A stretch of DNA of 64,000 nt, taken from contig CAIIXF020000011.1 of assembly GCA_903813345.2 (NCBI GenBank), positions 34,650,166 to 34,714,165 on the forward strand. The letters run 5' to 3'. Origin of the DNA: Owenia fusiformis (Eukaryota > Annelida > Polychaeta > Sabellida > Oweniidae). Under the pieces are notes generated by a model. It did no database searches and had not been told where the DNA came from. It worked only from the letters and a program-made list of their open reading frames with translations. The first letter of the stretch is position 1, and each line of letters starts with the position of its first letter. The position numbers were made by a program, and so were the translations under genes. Positions 53,901 through 56,765 of this stretch are shown here, piece after piece.

Positions 53901-56560
53901 CATTCTCTTATTAGCTTAGCCTGTATTCGCAAATGCAACTAACACCTGTCGGCTACCGGATTAACTTGCTATTTTATGGGCAACACATCTAAATATGAAT
54001 AGTACCTGCCACTTAATTCCGTTCATATTTAAATGAGTTGGTCATAAAATAGTAGGTTAATCTGGTAGATGACAGGCATTAGTTGCTTTCGCTCATTCAT
54101 AAGATATCCCCAAAGGTATCCATTGCTACTTAATCTCTCCTATTGTTATGTCACCATCAGAAGTGGTGACATCCTTTAAACAAGCCTAATTTTCAAGATA
54201 TTCAATTTTGGTGACCAAAATAAGCCTGAAAACAATGGACCACATGGATGCTTCCCTATGGGAAAATAACATGGAATATGCCATTTTCAAAATTGCATTG
54301 CTATATAATTCCCCCTTTCAGTTGTTACTGGCATTCTTGGTGTGTTCTGTTACACTTTTTGGTCCTTTCCCTTTGGCACAAATGAAAACATATATATTAT
54401 TAGTACTGTATTTACAATACTTTGTAGGGCTATTTACATATAGAGTTGCCTGATCTGATGGAGCAGCCAGGTTGTTAAATAATTTTCCAAATATGCATGA
54501 ACATTTCTTTATATCATTATTCTTTAAGCCCAATTGCTCGTATTTCAATTTTATCACTAAACATTGCATAATTCTGCAAATATTACAAAATTTGCATCAC
54601 AGTTCTTAATTTATTAACCCTTTATTAAATAAGATGCTTTGTTGATTGAAGTAGTTGCATGGACATAGTTAATGATATTCGGTGTTCTATAGCACAATTC
54701 TAAGAATGATTTTCACATTTTCTTGTTAGGAGTGGATTTAATCTTGACATATTTGTTAATTTTTTTATTTATTTGTGTTGTAAATGAATAATGCATCCTT
54801 TAAGTTATCCAAAGTTGCATGAGACACTACAGTATTGTGTTTTTTATATAGTCAGTTTATTTCATCATTTCAATTGTTATGCAGAATGGCTTGCCAGTCG
54901 CCTTCATGGCATTATAGTCTAGTTAAAATGTTATGTATGCATGCAAATTAAATGCTATAGTAATGTTCATTTGTTTATGCAAATTGAATGCTATTGTAAT
55001 TTATTAACATGTAAATGAAGATTGAATAATAAAGTTATATACATAATTCAAACATGACCGTGCTCTATTCGAATTTCTCAACCGATCAGAATGCAGCATA
55101 GCCAATATAGAACGTTCTCTAATTCTCCATAGATGCACGACCATGCTCTATTCAATCTGCAATTTGCATTGTTTTGAGTGACGTCACATCTCAGCTGCAC
55201 ATCCGGGGCTCTGTCCGGGGATAGCTGTTCTTTTTTACTCCCTCCGTAACTACTGTAACTATATTTTATCAACACCCCATGTTTGCATACACCGTATAAA
55301 ATCTAAAACGGGGAGTAAAATAGAACAGCCCAAACAAATTCTAAAATTTTTCCGGCCGACTTCAGAATCTTGACAGCATGCGTATTCTTCCTTCATGCCC
55401 GTTCCACAGACACGGCTTTTACTAATTTTTATGTTTGAATCAAATTCAGCACTCGTTGGACAGAATGTTAGTACAAATGCACTCACCTTCGGTTCGTGCT
55501 TTGTACAACATTCTGTCCAACTCGTGCTGAATTTCACCATATTGAATGGCCTATCATTATTTATTCCTTAAATATATAAAATTTGAATAGTACAGTCTAA
55601 AGATTAAATGCTATAGTAATGTACATGTACATGCAGTTTGAATGCTAAGCCTGATAATGATATAATGTATGTAATGCAAGTAATGAATAGACTAGATGAT
55701 ATGAGTAGAAATATCTTTTCTTGTAATGGAATTTTACTGGACATATTTTAATTTATATAACTAACAGATGCAATAATATGAAAATTGAAACTGATTAGTA
55801 TTGAAGTTTAGGGGAACTTTCAAATACCCAGCCATGTTATATACCCAGAATTAGCCACACGGTGGTGAAACTGGGAACTTCCTACTTGCATCTAGGTTAT
55901 TTTCAGTCACCAAAAGATCTAAAAAACCTGTCTAAGTGAACACCTCTCTCTCTAGTGAACACCTGTCTCTAGTGGAAACCTGTCCCCCACACATACTCTA
56001 TCCAGAGTCTACGGAGTACTGTATATAGAACTCTCTCTGTAGTGAACTACTAACAGCACTGAACATTTTTTCTCAGCAAAAAAATGTTCAATATACACAG
56101 GTTTTACTGTATTGACATTTCAATGTTCATTTTACAAATATTTCATAATATTTATGTAATGTTCTCTTTATTTTTTTCTAGGCCAAGATGGCAGGGAAGA
56201 ATCTAGAGAGTGTTGAGGAAGCAAATGATCCAAACAGCAAAAGGAAGAAGGTGAGATATGTTTATGAAATATTTAATGTTTCAAATGAATACTCTGGAGG
56301 CCCTTTATTTTAAAAAATACTTCAAAATGCATAGTGGGCTTGAACACGTTTAATTTCAAGTGAAAACCTACTATTTTAAGAAAATCTTATATATTTATAT
56401 AAAGGTGTACATTGCTTTAAAATAAGATTACCTGAATCTGTGAATGTAAAATGTGAATTAGATGATGACACTGCCCCATTTAATATTAATATTATGGTTT
56501 CTTACAACAAAGGAGGGAGATGGTAGTGACATGCCGTACAGTGGTAAACATTCTGCTTAA
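98..56560 (+). CDS. Adhesion GPCR with cadherin, FN3, EGF, SEA, Ig, HRM and GAIN domains (39 exons, 5' incomplete)
   Basis: This is a cell-surface receptor of the adhesion GPCR class. I joined 39 exons by GT-AG sites and frame; the exon lengths total 7052 nt and, with one base missing from the first codon, give exactly 2350 codons plus TAA. Domains by residue in this window: cadherin repeats 1-7 (about 1-751), FN3 (751-841), EGF (841-879), cadherin repeats 8-10 (879-1218), SEA-like (1218-1333), two Ig (1333-1540), hormone-receptor domain (1540-1613), GAIN/GPS (1614-1907), 7TM (1908-2160) and cytoplasmic tail. The first exon starts at phase 1, so the signal peptide and probably more repeats lie upstream. 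CELSR receptors combine cadherins with HRM, and vertebrate ADGRF receptors combine SEA, Ig and GAIN; this gene mixes both themes. Ligand and coupling cannot be read from the sequence. Exon boundaries are inferred without transcripts. Confidence 0.93.
1017..2878. other. Intron 2 of the receptor, no gene seen
   Basis: AT-rich intron. It contains one copy of a dispersed repeat (about 1395-1760) recognised by GATTTGGTTCAAATTTT and TTCAAGATGG words. A possible exon-like stretch after an AG at about 2422 was examined and not supported. Confidence 0.5.
1395..1760 (+). repeat. Dispersed repeat copy 1 (GGATAT...TCAAGATGG family)
   Basis: The stretch shares a series of short blocks with 30265-30420, 43975-44215 and 48595-48800: a GGATA(C/T)AGA-like start, CTGT/CCATC pyrimidine words, 'acggatttggttcaaatttt', 'ggcttatg', then 'ttcaagatggc'. 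All four copies lie in the same orientation. It has no coding capacity that I can see. Confidence 0.6.
2998..5060. repeat. Repeat-bearing start of the 25-kb receptor intron
   Basis: No gene is seen. At 3040-3290 lies a GGGCCC/GGGGCCCA-rich dispersed repeat, and at 3410-3610 a stretch with several 'gcacccacctgag' words. At 3640-3800 lies a loose tandem of 'tttattaag' units of about 18-20 bp. The rest is plain AT-rich sequence. Confidence 0.5.
5069..5074 (-). terminator. Candidate poly(A) signal for the insulin-like gene
   Basis: AATAAA on the minus strand, about 440 nt after the stop codon. The stretch between stop and signal (about 5150-5510) is clearly less AT-rich than the intron around it, as expected of an exonic 3' UTR. 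Confidence 0.4.
5511..6336 (-). CDS. Insulin-family peptide precursor (two exons), nested in the receptor intron
   Basis: Exon 1 is complement 6336-6183 and exon 2 complement 5695-5511; the donor G/GTAAGT and acceptor TTTATTTGCAG/G are good. The 112-residue product has a signal peptide ([21 protein letters not shown]). The B-chain motif is C-x11-C ([14 protein letters not shown], residues 35-47), with hydrophobic residues at the insulin Leu/Val positions. The A-chain motif is CC-x3-C-x8-C ([15 protein letters not shown]). The intron falls between B and A in phase 1, the conserved position in insulin-superfamily genes. The connecting segment is only about 20 residues, with no dibasic processing site, as in IGFs. 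After the last cysteine comes an unusual 28-residue tail with five consecutive His. Six cysteines lie in the mature part, so the extra pair seen in many molluscan insulins is absent. It would be a secreted ligand of an insulin- or relaxin-type receptor. Expression is unproven. Confidence 0.85.
5800..5905. repeat. Copy of the GTCACCACC hairpin-headed repeat
   Basis: It contains 'atgtcaccaccgcgaagtgg' followed by 'tgatatattgtt', the head of a dispersed family also seen at 8920-9050, 10940-11020 (reverse side), 35611, 46485, 50683 and 54148. This copy lies in the intron of the insulin-like gene. Confidence 0.6.
6334..6340 (-). promoter_or_regulatory. Likely 5'-UTR splice acceptor two bases before the insulin-like start codon
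   Basis: On the minus strand the sequence CTCTGCTGCCGGTAG ends two bases before ATGAAG. A pyrimidine-rich AG here fits the 5'-UTR intron commonly present in insulin-family genes. It favours the inner ATG over an in-frame ATG 48 nt upstream, and that inner ATG gives the cleaner signal peptide. Confidence 0.5.
7425..8010. repeat. Three diverged tandem units of about 200 bp
   Basis: Units start near 7428, 7618 and 7827. Each contains 'gatccttaa', 'attttgcttt/attgc', 'tttatca', 'ttgatctt' and 'gtcaatatttttgtgtcc(c)' in the same order, with heavy divergence. Confidence 0.5.
8277..8539. mobile_element. Palindromic MITE-like element
   Basis: The left arm 'ttttatgcatcctcc' followed by AATCC...CCCCCTGC is matched in reverse by the right arm 'gcagggggtaaaaag' to 'ggaggatgccttttat'. 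The element is about 260 bp with imperfect arms and no coding capacity. Confidence 0.55.
12401..12406 (-). terminator. Poly(A) signal of the VWA-lectin gene
   Basis: AATAAA on the minus strand 17 nt after the stop codon. A second one lies at 12317-12322. Confidence 0.6.
12423..13791 (-). CDS. C-type lectin exons of the VWA-lectin gene
   Basis: Exon 7 gives [20 protein letters not shown] then [11 protein letters not shown], the classic CTLD opening (Cys, TW, A, C, GAHLV). Exon 8 gives [16 protein letters not shown]. Exon 9 has TCYEF, then the 9-residue repeats, then [14 protein letters not shown], where FICQK is the usual CTLD ending. Canonical EPN/QPD sugar-binding and WND motifs are not seen, so classical calcium-dependent sugar binding is doubtful. 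Confidence 0.87.
12423..25937 (-). CDS. Secreted VWA-EGF-C-type lectin protein (9 exons), nested in the receptor intron
   Basis: Exons on the complement are 25937-25871, 25576-25469, 25276-24968, 24650-24562, 24255-24111, 18238-18177, 13791-13650, 13103-13038 and 12760-12423. They total 1326 nt, exactly 442 codons with stop, and all phases fit. The 441-residue product has a signal peptide ([19 protein letters not shown]), a VWA domain with MIDAS motif DFSES at residues 33-37 and a later ATDG, a short cysteine-rich EGF-like segment ([17 protein letters not shown]), and a C-type lectin domain interrupted by a Gly-Ser-Lys repeat. It is probably an extracellular matrix, adhesion or recognition protein; ligand unknown. 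No transmembrane segment is seen. A DNA transposon, a Tigger and a mariner sit in its introns. Confidence 0.88.
12545..12724 (-). repeat. 27-bp coding minisatellite (GGKSSGGGK) in the lectin domain
   Basis: About six 27-bp units encode GGKSSGGGK and variants ([18 protein letters not shown]) inside the last exon. The insert is flexible, basic and Ser-rich, and lies in a CTLD loop between two cysteines. The repeat is in frame, so copy-number change would not break the protein. Confidence 0.9.
13903..14855 (+). mobile_element. Decayed mariner-like (IS630-Tc1-mariner) element
   Basis: The ends CAGGGTGTC(T/C)AAAAAAAACA and GGACCGTA are inverted at both termini, with similar subterminal stretches about 150 bp long. 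A TA lies on each side, at 13901-13902 and 14856-14857. On the + strand the interior reads [16 protein letters not shown], then [14 protein letters not shown], a stop, and [15 protein letters not shown]. This matches the mariner region that in intact elements reads like W-x-x-x-S-P-D-L-x-P-x-D-F-x-L-W-G-x-L. It carries stops and frame breaks, so it is inactive. Confidence 0.85.
14856..14936. repeat. Near-perfect 81-bp hairpin
   Basis: The arms TAAGAACAATATATG...ACTAAAATTGCTCCAA (14856-14890) and their reverse complement (14902-14936) surround an 11-nt loop. It lies directly next to the mariner and is probably a tiny MITE. Confidence 0.7.
15320..15828. mobile_element. Palindromic repeat (GGTCATATATTTGACAT family), left part
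   Basis: Inverted arms share 'gtatgtatgac', 'aaatagttg', 'cttgtctattta', 'aaagacctc' and 'atatatgacc'. Copies in both orientations occur here and at 17533-17840. The Tigger element inserted at a TA inside this repeat separates the two parts. Confidence 0.6.
15829..17530 (+). mobile_element. Tigger/pogo-type DNA transposon, internally deleted
   Basis: The ends CAGTAAAACCTGTATATCTG and its inverted partner at 17511-17530 match the pogo/Tigger terminal style, with TA on both sides (15827-15828, 17531-17532). The 1.7-kb length is too short for a full transposase plus flanks. A partial open frame at 16991-17317 ends in an acidic-basic tail ([13 protein letters not shown]), like the end of a CENP-B/pogo transposase. 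The element is non-autonomous. Confidence 0.75.
17533..17840. mobile_element. Palindromic repeat (GGTCATATATTTGACAT family), right part
   Basis: Continues the repeat that the Tigger element interrupted: 'actggtctttattggagtat', 'caaagacctcaattttatg' and 'ggccattgccaaagacctca' are matched in 15320-15828 in direct and inverted form. Confidence 0.6.
18828..19561. promoter_or_regulatory. Subterminal GTGCGTGACG array, transposase 3' side
   Basis: Copies of (A)ACGTGCGTGA(C/T)G begin at 18828, 18993, 19166 and 19550; the last two are followed by TTGACACGA. The regular presence near the terminal repeat suggests transposase binding sites. Confidence 0.75.
20364..22221 (-). CDS. DDE-like transposase with C-terminal PHD finger (two coding exons)
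   Basis: Exons are complement 22221-20656 and 20471-20364, giving 557 codons plus stop. The start is the first ATG of the main exon ([12 protein letters not shown]); an in-frame stop lies just upstream. The N-terminus is a basic helix ([15 protein letters not shown]), followed by CEYC and CVQRSCEEC cysteine pairs. The catalytic-like core has [10 protein letters not shown] (Asp), [11 protein letters not shown] (Asp) and [15 protein letters not shown] (Asp/Glu). After a basic linker, [12 protein letters not shown] and, across the intron, [15 protein letters not shown] and FTCHKC complete a C4HC3 PHD zinc finger. I cannot name the superfamily. A 5'-UTR exon ending with a GTAAGT donor at 22500 is likely. 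Confidence 0.85.
22734..23519. promoter_or_regulatory. Subterminal GTGCGTGACG array, promoter side of the transposase
   Basis: Copies lie at 22734 (reverse), 22911, 23136 (variant), 23305, 23479 and 23507 (reverse). Most are paired with TTGACACGAA or GTTTGACACC. The last two form a 41-bp inverted pair around TGTTTGACACCATG. The array overlaps the probable transposase promoter, so binding could also be autoregulatory. Confidence 0.75.
24111..25937 (-). CDS. Signal peptide and VWA exons of the VWA-lectin gene
   Basis: Exons 1-5. Exon 2 opens [16 protein letters not shown], a standard VWA first strand with MIDAS DxSxS. Exon 3 holds [11 protein letters not shown] and [12 protein letters not shown] (later MIDAS Thr/Asp region) with a helix [16 protein letters not shown] between. 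Exon 4 gives [13 protein letters not shown], and exon 5 closes the domain and enters the Cys-Gly hinge SCGGG. Introns are short, in contrast to the next one (5.9 kb), which carries the 5.2-kb transposon. Confidence 0.88.
26000..28177. other. Receptor intron upstream of the VWA-lectin start, no gene seen
   Basis: This holds the presumed promoter of the minus-strand VWA-lectin gene. A loose (TATCGTATCG)-type repeat at 26085-26160 is the only structure I see. No exon is supported on either strand. Confidence 0.4.
28178..28371 (+). pseudogene. Tandem decoy copies of the start of receptor exon 4
   Basis: At 28256 TTTCTAG/GCTACTGACCTTGGGAGTC repeats the true acceptor and exon start at 28372 (TTTTGTAG/GCTACTGACCTTGGGAGTC), 116 bp upstream. 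A still older copy of the exon interior ('agctaaagtcaaaatacaag') lies at about 28190. The decoy stays open for a while but lacks a matching donor. Confidence 0.85.
28372..30748 (+). CDS. Adhesion GPCR exons 4-7: cadherin repeats 2 (end), 3 and 4
   Basis: Exons are 28372-28585, 29067-29206, 29382-29568 and 30596-30748. Exon 4 begins ATDLGSPPL, the conserved end of a cadherin repeat, in phase 0. That exactly matches the phase at 2997, so the 25-kb intron is spliced across. The linkers LNVNEAPVF and EDVNSAPVC start repeats 3 and 4, and repeat 4 ends [17 protein letters not shown]. The start of exon 4 is preceded by partial tandem copies of itself (28178-28371). The intron after exon 7 opens with a 31-bp minisatellite. 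Confidence 0.9.
30265..30420 (+). repeat. Dispersed repeat copy 2
   Basis: 'gatagggatataaagaagcc' followed by 'catctgtctgtc' and 'caaaatggctgcaaaat', the same family as at 1395-1760. Confidence 0.6.
30745..31008 (+). repeat. 31-bp minisatellite starting at the exon 7 splice donor
   Basis: About eight copies of a unit like ATACATATGGTAGTCAAATG plus TGTATCAAGTA. The real donor is ATCAA/GTAAGTATA at 30749. At least two later units restore the full CAAGTAAGT donor consensus (near 30803 and 31000). Confidence 0.85.
31016..31175. mobile_element. Short MITE with about 53-bp inverted ends
   Basis: 'tttacagtgaa' through 'aacctgtattatttg' and 'ttggagcttt' on the left recur inverted on the right, ending 'ccttcactgtaaa'. 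It is 160 bp long and lies directly after the minisatellite. Confidence 0.75.
31725..33914 (+). CDS. Adhesion GPCR exons 8-11: cadherin repeats 5-7
   Basis: Exons are 31725-31987, 32238-32442, 33168-33497 and 33765-33914. Repeat 5 is a divergent cadherin fold with paired cysteines ([18 protein letters not shown]) that lacks a DRE motif. Repeat 6 opens [14 protein letters not shown] and holds SATDKDLGD. Repeat 7 opens VDINDSPEC with [15 protein letters not shown] and ends [10 protein letters not shown]. The repeat order resembles the block in exons 14-18. A palindromic MITE begins 14 nt after the exon 11 donor. Confidence 0.9.
32979..33052 (+). pseudogene. Decayed copy of the start of receptor exon 10
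   Basis: 'catttcagaatt' and then 'ctgtatttggaccaattta' and 'agtttacaatcact' align base by base, with substitutions, to exon 10 (33168-33240). The copy has an early in-frame stop and no donor. It lies 189 bp upstream of the real exon. Confidence 0.8.
33929..34059. mobile_element. Palindromic MITE directly after the exon 11 donor
   Basis: 'gttatgtactgggagg' and 'tttggatatggggtttatcc' recur inverted, ending 'cgaccgtacataac'. The central loop is 'ctgagggaccgaagg'. Confidence 0.75.
34063..34325. mobile_element. MITE with TTATCCTATACCAAGTAGAG ends
   Basis: The inverted ends are 'ttatcctataccaagtagag' plus 'ttttcaggg' at 34063 and the reverse at 34297-34325. A short internal tandem 'accggaagcgggaagatatg' is present. 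It abuts the previous palindrome. Confidence 0.75.
34816..35085 (+). CDS. Adhesion GPCR exon 12: fibronectin type III domain
   Basis: One phase 1-1 exon encodes a complete FN3 module: [20 protein letters not shown] at the start, the Y-T-L-F strand, [14 protein letters not shown] in the middle (the hallmark L-x-P/A-x-T-x-Y turn) and [14 protein letters not shown] at the end. A symmetrical-phase single-exon domain is the usual sign of exon shuffling. It interrupts the cadherin series together with the EGF exon that follows. Confidence 0.9.
35326..35384 (+). pseudogene. Internally deleted duplicate of the EGF exon start
   Basis: TTTAG/AGTTTGATGATTGTGCCAG and on to CTTAAT is 92 bp upstream of the real exon (35418) and nearly identical. 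It then jumps to TTAGTTGTGCTTTTG, corresponding to a later part of the exon. The intron tail 'ataaggtaat...catttag' is duplicated too. Confidence 0.9.
35418..35531 (+). CDS. Adhesion GPCR exon 13: EGF-like domain
   Basis: A phase 1-1 exon of 114 bp encodes a six-cysteine EGF module, [17 protein letters not shown] followed by [15 protein letters not shown]. It resembles the Notch/fibulin type: the DDC start recalls calcium-binding EGFs, although the upstream D-x-D/N-E part is incomplete. The first 36 nt of this exon and its intron tail are duplicated 92 bp upstream. A roughly 1.9-kb AGGTCA-rich repeat fills most of the next intron. Confidence 0.92.
35611..37482 (+). repeat. Long repeat with eleven AGGTCA-rich tandem units, headed by a GTCACCACC hairpin
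   Basis: The head is ATGTCACCACCAAAAGTGGT plus GACATATTGTTATGG, and the tail is 'gacattttgtcatgttaatg' plus 'ccttg'. Between them, units of about 125-155 bp contain 'gacatttgaccttcaatgac', 'cttctcaaggtcaaaa' and 'aggtcaaaaaggtct'. The 'ctcaaggtc/ctcaatgtc' core occurs about eleven times. It fills the intron between the EGF exon and cadherin repeat 8. Confidence 0.9.
37645..40063 (+). CDS. Adhesion GPCR exons 14-18: cadherin repeats 8-10
   Basis: Exons are 37645-37943, 38384-38606, 38867-38991, 39421-39640 and 39914-40063. Repeat 8 resembles repeat 1, with [15 protein letters not shown] and [12 protein letters not shown]. Repeat 9 opens [10 protein letters not shown] and ends ATDKGTPPL. Repeat 10 opens [12 protein letters not shown], carries [16 protein letters not shown] and ends [12 protein letters not shown]. 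The exon organisation is close to that of the earlier blocks, consistent with duplication of a three-repeat unit. Confidence 0.9.
40340..41056 (+). CDS. Adhesion GPCR exons 19-20: SEA-like domain
   Basis: Exons are 40340-40532 and 40905-41056, joined in phase 2. The order fits an SEA fold: [21 protein letters not shown] (long helix and turn), [20 protein letters not shown] (beta pair), then [14 protein letters not shown] (second helix). SEA domains occur just before Ig domains in vertebrate ADGRF receptors and often self-cleave at a G-S-V/I motif. I do not see a clear GSxxV site, so cleavage is doubtful. Assignment is by pattern only. Confidence 0.65.
41217..41255. repeat. Fragment of a Tigger/pogo terminal repeat
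   Basis: TACAGTAAAACCTTGTATAT plus GGAACACCC resembles the end of the element at 15829. No second end is seen. It lies 25-63 bp before the first Ig exon. Confidence 0.5.
41280..43327 (+). CDS. Adhesion GPCR exons 21-23: two immunoglobulin-like domains
   Basis: Exons are 41280-41528, 42469-42702 and 43190-43327. The first Ig has [10 protein letters not shown] (first Cys), [10 protein letters not shown] (core Trp) and [15 protein letters not shown] (second Cys, D-x-G-x-Y/I-x-C). The second has [23 protein letters not shown] and [15 protein letters not shown]. Each carries the Cys-Trp-Cys triad. Two tandem Ig domains after SEA parallel the order in ADGRF5-like receptors. Confidence 0.87.
42161..42322. 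repeat. Minisatellite of about 24 bp
   Basis: Around seven to eight copies of AGCTGTCTAGCTGTTAACAA with small variants lie in the intron between the first Ig exon and the second. Confidence 0.85.
43678..44393 (+). CDS. Adhesion GPCR exons 24-25: hormone-receptor (HRM) domain
   Basis: Exons are 43678-43791 and 44287-44393. The cysteine-rich module runs [20 protein letters not shown], then [16 protein letters not shown] and [14 protein letters not shown]. The YC, T-x2-G-V-T-W and W-G-x-P x-x-x-x-x-C positions match HRM domains that precede GAIN in CELSR and BAI receptors. A dispersed repeat copy lies in the intron between the two exons. Confidence 0.85.
43975..44215 (+). repeat. Dispersed repeat copy 3
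   Basis: 'aaaggggatatagaaaagcc', 'cgtccgtctgttcgtcc', 'gttgacggatttcattcaaa' and 'ggcttatg' match copies at 1395, 30265 and 48595 in the same orientation. Confidence 0.65.
44736..44760. repeat. (GAATT)n microsatellite
   Basis: About five GAATT units lie shortly before exon 26. Confidence 0.8.
44787..46785 (+). CDS. Adhesion GPCR exons 26-30: GAIN domain and GPS autoproteolysis site
   Basis: Exons are 44787-44867, 45147-45438, 45636-45773, 46108-46348 and 46656-46785. The helical subdomain A ([19 protein letters not shown] and following) leads to the beta-rich subdomain B. The GPS reads CSYWDF, then GGWSSDGC, then [13 protein letters not shown]. The catalytic triad H-L-T is intact, so cleavage between Leu and Thr is expected. 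The tethered agonist would then begin TNFAVLMSP. All four GPS cysteines and both tryptophans are present. Confidence 0.95.
46485..46605 (+). repeat. Short copy of the GTCACCACC hairpin-headed repeat
   Basis: The head 'gaagtggtgacatattgtta' and tail 'tgacattttgtcatgctaat' plus 'gccttg' frame about 120 bp. This is a minimal member of the family at 35611. Confidence 0.7.
47071..47130 (+). repeat. tRNA-like SINE fragment
   Basis: 'gggttcgattcccac' is a strong tRNA B-box/T-arm word, preceded by 'gcactcgttcagaaaatgag'. No proper cloverleaf or A box is present, so this is not a tRNA gene; a tRNA-derived SINE remnant is likely. Confidence 0.4.
47234..49475 (+). CDS. Adhesion GPCR exons 31-35: seven-transmembrane domain
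   Basis: Exons are 47234-47440, 47801-48024, 48388-48543, 48961-49087 and 49356-49475. TM1 is [19 protein letters not shown], and TM2 is [21 protein letters not shown]3 has the class B2 signature [10 protein letters not shown] after HYFYL, with its disulphide Cys in ALCTAIAAL. The second extracellular loop has [18 protein letters not shown]6 carries [11 protein letters not shown] and TM7 [21 protein letters not shown]. These are diagnostic of adhesion-family receptors. Confidence 0.96.
48595..48800 (+). repeat. Dispersed repeat copy 4
   Basis: 'gagagggatatagagaagct', 'catccattcgtccattag', 'ttgacggatttggttcaaat', 'ggcttatgcc' and 'ttcaaaatggccgacatttt' match the other three copies. Confidence 0.65.
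49803..56560 (+). CDS. Adhesion GPCR exons 36-39: cytoplasmic tail and stop codon
   Basis: Exons are 49803-50035, 50317-50464, 56182-56250 and 56513-56560. The tail is hydrophilic and rich in Ser, Arg, Asn and Glu ([22 protein letters not shown]), then a short charged helix ([18 protein letters not shown]). The last exon encodes [15 protein letters not shown] before TAA. No PDZ-ligand terminus is evident. The 5.7-kb intron between exons 37 and 38 contains the antisense carotenoid oxygenase gene. Exons 38 and 39 are short and less certain. Confidence 0.75.
50683..50805 (+). repeat. Short copy of the GTCACCACC hairpin-headed repeat
   Basis: The head 'atgtcaccaccagaaatggt' and tail 'tgacattttgcatgttaatg' plus 'ccttg' lie about 100 bp apart. 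Confidence 0.7.
51007..51014 (-). terminator. Candidate poly(A) signals of the carotenoid oxygenase gene
   Basis: AATAAA words on the minus strand lie about 200 nt after the stop codon. Confidence 0.45.
51212..53253 (-). CDS. Carotenoid oxygenase (BCO/RPE65 family) with signal peptide, nested in the receptor intron
   Basis: Exons are complement 53253-53062 and 52651-51212, joined in phase 0, giving 543 residues. The family uses a four-histidine Fe(II) centre to cleave or isomerise carotenoids and retinoids. All four ligands are visible: SAHPLFE (H221), YMHSFG (H274), [10 protein letters not shown] (H345) and MDFHGSFF (H536). Their spacing is close to RPE65. Also present are [29 protein letters not shown] and the EPWFIATP glutamate. 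Unlike the cytosolic vertebrate enzymes, it starts with a strong signal peptide ([18 protein letters not shown]) followed by an N-glycosylation site (NVT), so it is probably secreted or in the secretory pathway. The substrate cannot be told from the sequence. Confidence 0.93.
53290..53297 (-). promoter_or_regulatory. TATA box of the carotenoid oxygenase gene
   Basis: TATAAAAG on the minus strand lies 37 nt before the start codon. With the usual TATA-to-start distance the 5' UTR would be only about 10 nt. It supports an independent promoter inside the receptor intron and the chosen first exon. Confidence 0.7.
53449..53590. mobile_element. Palindromic MITE
   Basis: The arms 'atgccttggtcacatttgct' plus 'cc' and 'ggagcaaatgtgaccatggc' plus 'at' are inverted, with inner arms 'gcgcctggccgattga' and 'caatcagccaggcgc'. 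It lies about 150 bp upstream of the TATA box of the oxygenase gene. Confidence 0.75.
53925..54097. mobile_element. Palindromic MITE
   Basis: 'attcgcaaatgcaactaaca' plus 'cctgtc' and 'ggattaacttgctattttat' recur inverted, ending 'gacaggcattagttgctttc'. Confidence 0.65.
55443..55533. mobile_element. Palindromic MITE
   Basis: 'attcagcactcgttggacag' plus 'aatgtt' and 'gtacaaatgcac' recur inverted, ending 'ctgtccaactcgtgctgaat'. Confidence 0.75.
55680..56109. mobile_element. Deletion derivative of the Tigger/pogo element
   Basis: It shares ordered blocks with 16131-16580: 'gactagatg', 'gagtagaaat', 'tttactggacata', 'gggaactttc', 'ccacacggtggtgaaactgg' and 'cttgcat'. It ends CACAGGTTTTACTG followed by TA. 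Nearby 'gtgaacacctgtctctagtg' words are typical of the terminal region. It has no coding capacity and lies just before receptor exon 38. Confidence 0.7.
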
Positions 56561-56597
56561 GATTTGAATATTCAAATGTTTCCAATTTTGACATTTT

Positions 56598-56614
56598 AAT
56601 AAATATTCAATAAA
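56598..56614 (+). terminator. Two polyadenylation signals of the adhesion GPCR
   Basis: AATAAA occurs at 56598-56603 and 56609-56614, 38-50 nt after the predicted stop codon. This supports the chosen last exon. The implied 3' UTR is very short. Confidence 0.6.
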
Positions 56615-56765
56615 AATGTATTATATTAGAAAATCAACTCTTTTGCACTGATCCTAAACTGGTTGTGGTAAAAATATAACTGATGTTCAGTCCCATGGAC
56701 AAATTTACCAAAATATGCCTATTTAGATTTTTAAAATGCTAATTTTGAACAAATTTTTCATCTTT

